From positions 1 through 64,000 of the forward strand of contig LOEU01000035.1 of the NCBI GenBank assembly GCA_001516025.1: a DNA stretch of 64,000 nucleotides, written 5' to 3'. The DNA is from a bacterium BRH_c32 (GTDB taxonomy: Bacteria > Bacteroidota > Ignavibacteria > Ignavibacteriales > Melioribacteraceae). Positions 58,512 through 64,000 of this stretch are shown one piece after another. Below the pieces are notes generated by a model. The model was not told the DNA's origin, did no database searches, and saw only the letters and a program-made list of their open reading frames with translations. The translations under genes were made by a program, and so were the position numbers. Each line of letters starts with the position of its first letter. Position 1 is the first letter of the stretch.

Positions 58512-58658
58512 TTTCTTACCGTAAAAAGTTAAAGGATTTTGCTAAAATAAGTATAAGTCACTATGAAAGGAAATAGGAGGCAGATATCTTTCAAAATTTA
58601 TTTGAGTTTTTTGAAAGAGAATCTCTCGAAGCACATTAATCTATTTGATTATATAAAT

Positions 58659-59018
58659 TTATTTTCCGAAGAATAACTTCAATGCATAGAAAAGAAGAAA
58701 TGTGGCGAAAATTTTCTTGATTATATCTTCAGGTAAAGTTACAGCATATTTAGAAGCGAAATAACTCGAAACAAGAAATGCAACCGCCATAAATCCGGCT
58801 GCTTTGAAATCGACATATCCCGCTTTATAATAATTAATTACTGCAAGAAGACCGATAGGCGGAAGCAATAAAGCAAGAGAAGTGCCTTGAGCCATTTTTT
58901 GTGTATATCCGAGAAGCATTACAAGTCCGGGAATTACTATTAATCCACCACCAATTCCAAGAAAACTGCTTACTATACCGGCAGCTATACCAATCAAAAT
59001 TAAATAAAATATTTCCAA
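58659..59018 (-). CDS. Half-size TauE/SafE-family permease
   Basis: 119 residues from TTG 59018, chosen because GGAG lies 7 bases upstream; an upstream TTG at 59048 has no such site. Four membrane spans; GIAAGIVSSFLGIGGGLIVIPGLV is the family's N-terminal motif (GxGGG). Only one half of the usual 8-span protein, so it may dimerise. Sulfite or other organosulfur export is the family role. Last gene of the ArsR-regulated operon. Confidence 0.8.
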   Translation of the reverse strand: MEIFYLILIGIAAGIVSSFLGIGGGLIVIPGLVMLLGYTQKMAQGTSLALLLPPIGLLAVINYYKAGYVDFKAAGFMAVAFLVSSYFASKYAVTLPEDIIKKIFATFLLFYALKLFFGK

Positions 59019-59094
59019 GACCAATCTCCTCAATATTAATTCGGGCAAACTAAAAAATATTATTCTATTATCAAATATATTTTTAGTAGAATTA

Positions 59095-60117
59095 TTAGTA
59101 AATAAGATTAAAAAGATAGCCGACAGTTATTATTCCCAAAGCAACAATACCTACGAAAGCAAAAATTAACTGAATCTTCAGAACTTTTTTTAGTATAATT
59201 ATTTCGGGAAGCGAAAGTGCAATAACACTCATCATAAACGCTAAAACAGTGCCGAGCGAGGCTCCTTTTGCTAAGAGCGCTTGCACAATCGGAATTATAC
59301 CTGCGGCATTTGAATACATCGGAACACCAATAATAACGGCAGCGGGGACAGACCACCAAGCACTTTTTCCCATAAGCCCTGCCATAAAATTTTCCGGAAC
59401 ATATCCATGAATGCCTGCACCAACAGCTATACCAAGAAGAATATAAATCCAAATCTTACCGACAATCTCTTTTACGGTTTCATATCCGGTATTAATTCTA
59501 TCAGAGAATGAAATTACAACAGGCGCATATTCTTGACTTCCCACTTTGACTTGATAGACCCACGGCTCGATATATTTTTCGAGCTTTAGTTTGCCTATAA
59601 TATATCCCGATATAATTGCGATTATTAAACCTGTGGACATATATAGCAGGGCAGTTTCCCATCCAAATAAACCGAATAATAAAACGAGAGCTACTTCATT
59701 AATCATGGGAGCAGCAATTAAAAATGAAAATGTAACGCCAAGAGGAACTCCTGATTCAATGAATCCAAGAAACAAAGGAATAGCCGAACATGAACAGAAT
59801 GGTGTAACAATTCCAAGAAAGCTTGACAAAATGTTACCGACAAATAATTTTTTGCCGCCGAGAATTTTTCTTGTTCTTTCCGGAGAAAAGTAACTTCTAA
59901 TTATTCCGACAAAAAATACAATCAATACAAGAAGGAGTAATACCTTTGGTACTTCAAAAACAAAAAACCATATAGCATCACTTAAATGTGTGCCTTTGGG
60001 TAAACCAAATACTTGATACACAATAAAATTAGAAATGGATTCGAGGTTTAGATATATTAAAAACCAAAGAGGTAATAATAAAAATAAAGATATAGTTTTT
60101 TTATTCAGAGCTAACAA
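59095..60117 (-). CDS. COG0701-family permease (ArsP/DUF318-like)
   Basis: 340 residues, about 10 membrane spans. The substrate-path motif TPFCSCSAIPLFLGF (Cys108, Cys110) and 'APMINEVALVLLF' are the family signature. Members export methyl-arsenicals or divalent metals. Preceded by the CxxC protein (3-base gap), and the operon starts with an ArsR-type regulator, so metalloid efflux is the leading inference. Confidence 0.9.
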   Translation of the reverse strand: MLALNKKTISLFLLLPLWFLIYLNLESISNFIVYQVFGLPKGTHLSDAIWFFVFEVPKVLLLLVLIVFFVGIIRSYFSPERTRKILGGKKLFVGNILSSFLGIVTPFCSCSAIPLFLGFIESGVPLGVTFSFLIAAPMINEVALVLLFGLFGWETALLYMSTGLIIAIISGYIIGKLKLEKYIEPWVYQVKVGSQEYAPVVISFSDRINTGYETVKEIVGKIWIYILLGIAVGAGIHGYVPENFMAGLMGKSAWWSVPAAVIIGVPMYSNAAGIIPIVQALLAKGASLGTVLAFMMSVIALSLPEIIILKKVLKIQLIFAFVGIVALGIITVGYLFNLIY

Positions 60118-60120
60118 TGC

Positions 60121-60360
60121 TTAACCTTCTTTAAGCCAAGAAAGAATTTGATCTTCTTTTGGTAATGATCCGGCAGAGACTACTTTTTCATTTATAACTA
60201 ATGCAGGAGTTGTCATCACACCATAAGAAACGATAGCACTAAGATCATCCACTTTTTCTACTACAGCCTCTATATTATTACTTGCAATTATTTCTCTTAA
60301 CGAAGCTTCTAAGGTTTGGCATTTTTTACAGCCGGTTCCAAGTACTTTTACATTCAACAT
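60121..60360 (-). CDS. Glutaredoxin-like CxxC protein (TM0996/MTH895 type)
   Basis: 79 residues, a minimal thioredoxin fold. The redox motif GTGCKKCQT (Cys11, Cys14) is followed by VMTTPALVINEKVVSAGSLP with the cis-Pro. Supplies electrons or holds the metal for the neighbouring permease. Has its own upstream operator-like repeat at 60376-60395. Cytosolic. Confidence 0.92.
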   Translation of the reverse strand: MLNVKVLGTGCKKCQTLEASLREIIASNNIEAVVEKVDDLSAIVSYGVMTTPALVINEKVVSAGSLPKEDQILSWLKEG

Positions 60361-60375
60361 AATTTCTCCATAATT

Positions 60376-60395
60376 ATTTTGTTAATATGCGAAAT
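60376..60395. promoter_or_regulatory. ArsR-type operator candidate, second copy
   Basis: Inverted repeat ATTTTGTTAATATGCGAAAT, which matches the site at 60760-60779 at 15 of 20 bases, with the outer ATTTyGTTA and GCGAAAT conserved. Lies between the regulator gene and the CxxC gene, so it could drive or repress an internal start. Confidence 0.6.
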
Positions 60396-60407
60396 GAAAT
60401 AAAAGAA

Positions 60408-60752
60408 CTATATACCACAAATTTTATTTCTATCGATTGTTTTAATTTTGTTTTTATCACTGACAATTAAATTTTCATCATTAATCCAAAAATCAAAAGT
60501 GGATAAAATAGAACTAATTCGAGAATCGATTGGCTTTGGATTAATCATATAATTAACCCATTTGCCATCCTTCTCCTCAATAATAAAGCCAGTTTCTTTA
60601 AGAATTTTTAAGTGCTGAGAAACCGTGGAATTAGCTAAATTAAGTAATTCTTTAATTTCGCAGACACATAATGATTTAGTCTGAAGTGCTTTTAAAATTC
60701 TTAAACGATTGAGATCGGATAATGCTTTGAATATTTTTGTTCTATCTTTCAT
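60408..60752 (-). CDS. ArsR/SmtB-family metalloregulator
   Basis: 114 residues from ATG 60752; an ATG at 60761 would overlap the operator-like repeat. Winged helix with 'LNLANSTVSQHLKILKETG' as recognition region. The sensor motif SLCVCEI (Cys29, Cys31) is the ELCVCDL type of helix-3 metalloid sensors, with Cys112 near the C-terminus (ICGI) as a possible third ligand. Represses the operon until As(III) or a similar thiophilic ion binds. Confidence 0.93.
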   Translation of the reverse strand: MKDRTKIFKALSDLNRLRILKALQTKSLCVCEIKELLNLANSTVSQHLKILKETGFIIEEKDGKWVNYMINPKPIDSRISSILSTFDFWINDENLIVSDKNKIKTIDRNKICGI

Positions 60753-60759
60753 ATATATC

Positions 60760-60779
60760 ATTTCGTTATATAGCGAAAT
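60760..60779. promoter_or_regulatory. ArsR-type operator candidate upstream of the operon
   Basis: ATTTCGTTATATAGCGAAAT is an inverted repeat with a single non-complementary pair, directly upstream of the regulator gene. It matches the site at 60376-60395. Autoregulation would fit ArsR practice. Confidence 0.65.
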
Positions 60780-60819
60780 ATAATAAACATTTTAGATTGG
60801 GTCAAGTGAGAAAAAATAA

Positions 60820-62937
60820 CTATTGAATGACGGGGAGTGTAACCGTAAATATTGAACCTTTTCCTTTTTCGCTCTGTACGGAAATATCGGCATTAATTAT
60901 ATCGCAATATTTTTTAATTAAAGCAGTGCCTAAGCCGCTTCCTTCGAACTTCCGACTATAGCCCTGTTCTTCTTGTGCGAATGGTTCAAATAAATATGGA
61001 AGAAAATCTTCTGAAATTCCGGTTCCTGAATCTTCTATTGCAATTATTATTTTATTATTCTGCTCGCATGCATTAATATTGATATACCCCTTTTCAGTAT
61101 ATTTCACGGCATTATCGATAAGATTAGCGAATATTTGATTAAACGCGTAATCATCGGTAGAAATAATAGGGTTATTTAAGTCAATATTTGTTCTTAGATC
61201 AATATTTTTTCTTTGGGCATTTTTTCGATATTCTTTCGAAAGCTTATTTAAGGATTCCGAAATATTCAATTTTCTTAAAGTAAGTTCGTAAGTCCCCAAT
61301 TGAAGTTCAGACATATTTAAGATCATATCGATAGTTCTTACGATTCTATGAGAGGCTGATTCAATTGCTTCGAATGATAATTCTAAATTGTCGTTTAATA
61401 TATCTTTAGTTTCCTCTTTTATGAGGTAATGGAAATTAAGAACTGCATTAAGTGGACTTCTTATTTCGTGAGACATCTGTGCAAGAAATTCCGATTTTAA
61501 TTGATTTGCCCTTTCTGCTTGTTCTCTTGCTTTAATAAGTGCTGTTTCAGCAAGTTTTTTGTCAGTTATATCAAATACCAAAGTATAAAGAAGCTCTTTT
61601 TTGTTAATTACAATCTTTCCGCTATATAAGGATACATCTCTTATATTTCCACTTGCCAGTCTATGCTTAAACTCGAAAAAATTTCTTTTTTGCAGCTTTG
61701 CTTCATTCATTGCTTTTTTTATTTCTTCCGGTGAGGCGGTATTAATCTGGGGCATCGTCATTTTTAGCATCTCTTCTTTACTCCAGCCGTAATAATTAAG
61801 AGCAGCCGGATTAACATCAAGAATATTTGCGGTTTCCGGATCCACCAAGATCATAGGTGCGTGATTATTTTCAAATATACTTCTATATCGAGCTTCGCTA
61901 TCTAATAAAATTCTTTCGGTTTCGTGCTCGCTTGTCTTATCACGGAAAACCAAGACAACACCAATTACTTCCCCTTTCTCTGTTTTTATTGGAGCGCCAC
62001 TATCCGCAATCGGGATTTCTTTTCCGGTCTTTGAAATCAAAATTGTGTGATTAGCTAGACCGACAATTTTCCCCTCTTTAATTACAATTTCGGCAGGACT
62101 CTCAACCGGTGCGCGGCTTTCTTCGTTTATTATAATAAAAATATCTTTTAGGAAGCTTGCCTTTGCTTCAGATTCTTTCCAACCGGTGAGTTCCTCGGCA
62201 ACGGGATTCATCTGCATCACTCTGCCTTTAATGTCGGTTGTAATTACTGCATCCCCTATACTATATAAAGTAGTTTCAAATAGTTTTTTTTGTGCTTCAT
62301 AGGTGTATGCTAAAGATTTGTATTTTTTTCTACTTTTTTTTAAGCTAATTAAATAGCTCTGGGATTGTTCGTGATCCAATAAAATTTTTCCGATAATAAG
62401 AGTGATGATTGGATAGACTAATAATACAGTTCCACTAATAGTCTGCAATGTTGGCATCATAGATTTTGTGGGAAGCGTAAGAATTAGTAGCACCATTACT
62501 AAGTGAACACTTAATCCCAATAAATATAGATGCCAATTTGTAAAAGACTGATCTTCCGAATTTATTTTTCTTCGATAATAAATAAAACCGATAAAAAAGG
62601 AGGAGATTATTACAAGAGAACCCATAATCGCTCCATTCCCTCCCAAATAAATTCGATATAGGAGAGCCATAAGAGCAGTAATCAAACCGGAGATGGGTCC
62701 GAAGAATAAAGTACTCAAACTTATTACGATTGAACGACCATCGAAAATAATACCTTCGGCGAATCGAAACGGATACATCATACCTATTATTGCGGTTATT
62801 CCGAATAGAACTCCTTGCAATAACTTTCCATTAATTGATTTTTTGCTGATTCTTGAATCAACAAAGCTGGATAGTACACTTAACGATACTAAGATGGATA
62901 AATTATAGATTAATTCTATAACAATAATTTTACTCAT
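60820..62937 (-). CDS. LytS-type membrane PAS histidine kinase
   Basis: 705 residues. The N-terminus has five to six membrane spans with FAEGIIFDGRSIVISLSTLFFGP, the 5TM-5TMR_LYT motif. Two PAS domains follow (GDAVITTDIKGRVMQMNPVAEELTGW at about 225-335; ANILDVNPAALNYYGWS at about 360-460), then HisKA with His490 (AQMSHEIRSPLNA) and HATPase (NLIDNAVKYT, DSGTGIS, GSGLGTAL). No response regulator is adjacent, so it is an orphan kinase. Confidence 0.93.
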   Translation of the reverse strand: MSKIIVIELIYNLSILVSLSVLSSFVDSRISKKSINGKLLQGVLFGITAIIGMMYPFRFAEGIIFDGRSIVISLSTLFFGPISGLITALMALLYRIYLGGNGAIMGSLVIISSFFIGFIYYRRKINSEDQSFTNWHLYLLGLSVHLVMVLLILTLPTKSMMPTLQTISGTVLLVYPIITLIIGKILLDHEQSQSYLISLKKSRKKYKSLAYTYEAQKKLFETTLYSIGDAVITTDIKGRVMQMNPVAEELTGWKESEAKASFLKDIFIIINEESRAPVESPAEIVIKEGKIVGLANHTILISKTGKEIPIADSGAPIKTEKGEVIGVVLVFRDKTSEHETERILLDSEARYRSIFENNHAPMILVDPETANILDVNPAALNYYGWSKEEMLKMTMPQINTASPEEIKKAMNEAKLQKRNFFEFKHRLASGNIRDVSLYSGKIVINKKELLYTLVFDITDKKLAETALIKAREQAERANQLKSEFLAQMSHEIRSPLNAVLNFHYLIKEETKDILNDNLELSFEAIESASHRIVRTIDMILNMSELQLGTYELTLRKLNISESLNKLSKEYRKNAQRKNIDLRTNIDLNNPIISTDDYAFNQIFANLIDNAVKYTEKGYININACEQNNKIIIAIEDSGTGISEDFLPYLFEPFAQEEQGYSRKFEGSGLGTALIKKYCDIINADISVQSEKGKGSIFTVTLPVIQ

Positions 62938-63187
62938 ACACCTCTAAATAAACACATAACATTTCTTAAAATAAATTCTTTTATCTATATTATCGATTTT
63001 TTTTGCATAATATTAAATTTAACTTTAACTATAGATGAATGATTTATACTTGCAAATTCATTTATACGAAAATCTTCTGTTAAGTAGCGTATTTATGTGT
63101 AATTTTGTTTTGTGAATGGGAAATTACACAAAAAGGAAATTAAAGAATTGGTTAATGATAAGAATTAATTATACAAATAAAAAGAAA
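62938..63187. other. Intergenic AT-rich region with a 10-bp inverted repeat
   Basis: No open frame is supported. TGTGTAATTT (63096-63105) and AAATTACACA (63121-63130) form perfect arms 15 bases apart. This could be an operator or a terminator-like hairpin without T-run. Otherwise nothing seen. Confidence 0.35.
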
Positions 63188-63207
63188 AACCCGGCATAAA
63201 CCGGGTT
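63188..63207 (-). terminator. Intrinsic terminator downstream of tRNA-Lys
   Basis: AACCCGG (63188-63194) pairs with CCGGGTT (63201-63207); on the minus strand TTTTTCTTTTT follows. Confidence 0.85.
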
Positions 63208-63219
63208 CTTTAAGGTGTG

Positions 63220-63292
63220 TGCATCCTGGGGGACTCGAACCCCCGACCAATAGATTAAGAGTCTACTGCTCTACCAACTGAGCTAAGGATGC
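63220..63292 (-). tRNA. tRNA-Lys (anticodon CTT)
   Basis: 73 bases. Acceptor stem GCATCCT/AGGATGC, D-arm AGCTCAGTTGGTAGAGC, anticodon stem GTAGA/TCTAT with loop CTCTTAA (anticodon CTT), T-arm GGGGGTTCGAGTCCCCC. Discriminator A. CCA is not encoded in the DNA. Confidence 0.96.
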
Positions 63293-63346
63293 GAAGCAAA
63301 AATATTAAAATTTATTTACCTAACAAAGTATAAATTAATTTTTCTC

Positions 63347-63375
63347 TTGACTTAGCTATTTCACAGTTCTATCTT
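63347..63375 (+). promoter_or_regulatory. Sigma70-like promoter of the trp leader
   Basis: TTGACT (63347-63352), a 17-base spacer and TATCTT (63370-63375). The expected transcription start (about 63382) is only about two bases ahead of the leader ATG, so the leader may be translated from a nearly leaderless RNA. Confidence 0.6.
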
Positions 63376-63383
63376 TACATCTT

Positions 63384-63476
63384 ATGATTTTAAGCACAAA
63401 CACATATCGTATATCAAAATTTGTCACTTCATGGGCTTGGTGGTGGAGTATATCAAATAAGGTGATCATCCGGTGA
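63384..63476 (+). CDS. trpL: Tryptophan leader peptide
   Basis: 30 codons from ATG 63384 to TGA 63474-63476. Four of codons 17-21 are TGG (Trp17, Trp19, Trp20, Trp21: TGG GCT TGG TGG TGG), an extreme bias in an AT-rich genome. The ORF lies between a promoter and a strong terminator ahead of trpE. This is the layout of a ribosome-stalling attenuator. The peptide is M-I-L-S-T-N-T-Y-R-I-S-K-F-V-T-S-W-A-W-W and ten more residues. No Shine-Dalgarno sequence. If Trp is short the ribosome stalls at 63432-63446 and the downstream hairpins change partners. Confidence 0.85.
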   Translation: MILSTNTYRISKFVTSWAWWWSISNKVIIR

Positions 63477-63511
63477 TATGAGATAATTATATAAATTTTT
63501 AGTTTTAAAAG

Positions 63512-63543
63512 ACCCTTCTCGGAAATACCGGGAAGGGTTTTTT
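63512..63543 (+). terminator. trp attenuator (terminator hairpin)
   Basis: 11-bp stem (63512-63522 with 63528-63538, one G-U), AAATA loop, then TTTTTT. An alternative pairing of 63469-63475 (TCCGGTG, overlapping the leader stop) with 63526-63532 (TACCGGG) would break it. A pause-type hairpin 63450-63455/63474-63479 would in turn block that pairing. Confidence 0.82.
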
Positions 63544-63631
63544 CGTTTATAGAGAAAGTTTTTTAGGTAATAGTTAATGTTTAGTAGAACTTTAAGCAAG
63601 CAAAAATATTTTTAATTATTCAAGAGGATTT

Positions 63632-64000
63632 ATGGATTTCAAAAGTTTTCAAAGTTTTGCAGCGAATCATAATATGATTCCGGTCTATGAAATTATAACC
63701 GCAGACTTATTAACTCCTGTTGCTGCTTATCTTAAATTCCGGGAGAAAAGAAAAAATAGTTTCCTCCTTGAATCGGTAGAGGGAATCGGTCGATTAGCTC
63801 GTTTTTCGTTTATCGGCGGAAGCCCTAAAAAACTAATTTATAATTATGGCAACCAACTTTTTATAGATGAAGCGAGCGAGACCAAATTAGAGCAAAAAGA
63901 TATTTTAGAATATCTTTCGGAATCGATTAAAGGTATAAACTATCCACAAATAGAAGGACTCCCGGATTTCTCGGGCGGGATTGTTGGTTATTTCGGCTAT
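63632..64000 (+). CDS. trpE: Anthranilate synthase component I, N-terminal part
   Basis: 123 codons, running off the window edge. ATG follows AGAGGATTT. SFLLESVEGIGRLARFSFIG contains the LLES motif that binds feedback tryptophan, and GGIVGYFGY is the typical loop at the end of the N-domain. Makes anthranilate from chorismate with TrpG. First gene of a trp operon controlled by the leader at 63384-63543, a transcript of which the rest lies to the right. The feedback site being intact implies double control, by enzyme inhibition and by attenuation. Confidence 0.93.
   Translation, partial: MDFKSFQSFAANHNMIPVYEIITADLLTPVAAYLKFREKRKNSFLLESVEGIGRLARFSFIGGSPKKLIYNYGNQLFIDEASETKLEQKDILEYLSESIKGINYPQIEGLPDFSGGIVGYFGY

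Noticed and set aside
1..64000. CRISPR array, rRNA operon or prophage
   Set aside because: No spaced direct repeats, no 16S/23S-like stretches and no phage structural genes seen.

Overview
The window is AT-rich, Gram-negative chromosome, most likely from an Ignavibacteriota/Melioribacteraceae-like member of the Bacteroidota-Chlorobiota group. Evidence for this is the type-A C-terminal sorting domains (NYPNPFNP motif, ending in KKMxLIK), a TonB-dependent receptor with a carboxypeptidase-regulatory N-domain, a Reg_prop/Y_Y_Y sensor kinase, many lipoproteins and secreted beta-rich proteins, and few strong Shine-Dalgarno sites. No species-level claim is possible from sequence alone. No rRNA or CRISPR array is present; there is one tRNA (Lys-CTT).

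Layout. 1-441: 3' end of an IS3-family element that has cut off a secreted metzincin protease. 0.44-8.9 kb (minus): secreted and lipoprotein genes, a FAH-family hydrolase and a 43-residue membrane protein with its own terminator. 9.0-14.0 kb (minus): a tight operon Trm112-like / FAD-linked oxidase / TPR protein / ClpX. 14.1-21.4 kb (plus): 1-Cys peroxiredoxin, MATE-like transporter, lamin-tail protein, PAP2-like phosphatase, a stand-alone B12-binding protein with CarH-like residues, and a secreted GH13 amylase. 21.4-28.4 kb: TonB receptor plus lipoprotein (minus), divergent from a propeller-type sensor kinase with a NarL-type regulator. 28.7-35.4 kb: K+-dependent-type membrane pyrophosphatase, aldo/keto reductase, DPP-IV-like peptidase, AlaX-like editing protein.

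35.6-41.9 kb (minus) is an arginine operon argC-J-B-R-G-H, with tandem ArgR-box-like palindromes lying exactly on its promoter. 42.0-44.9 kb holds a DEAD-box helicase and the remains of a hipBA-like locus (operator-like palindromes plus a C-terminal HipA fragment). 44.9-58.5 kb carries very large exported proteins (sortilin-like BNR protein, tricorn-like protease, and a C45 Ntn-hydrolase fused to an M1-like tail), a two-component pair, a truncated sorting-domain protein and an rRNA methyltransferase. 58.7-60.8 kb is an ArsR-controlled operon (ArsR, glutaredoxin-like CxxC protein, COG0701 permease, half-size TauE/SafE) with two matching operator candidates. 60.8-62.9 kb is a LytS-type PAS kinase.

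The most striking element is at the right edge (63.35-63.63 kb). A sigma70-like promoter is followed by a 30-codon leader ORF containing Trp-Ala-Trp-Trp-Trp, then a strong terminator and then trpE. This is a complete-looking ribosome-mediated tryptophan attenuator, with an ATG almost at the predicted transcription start.
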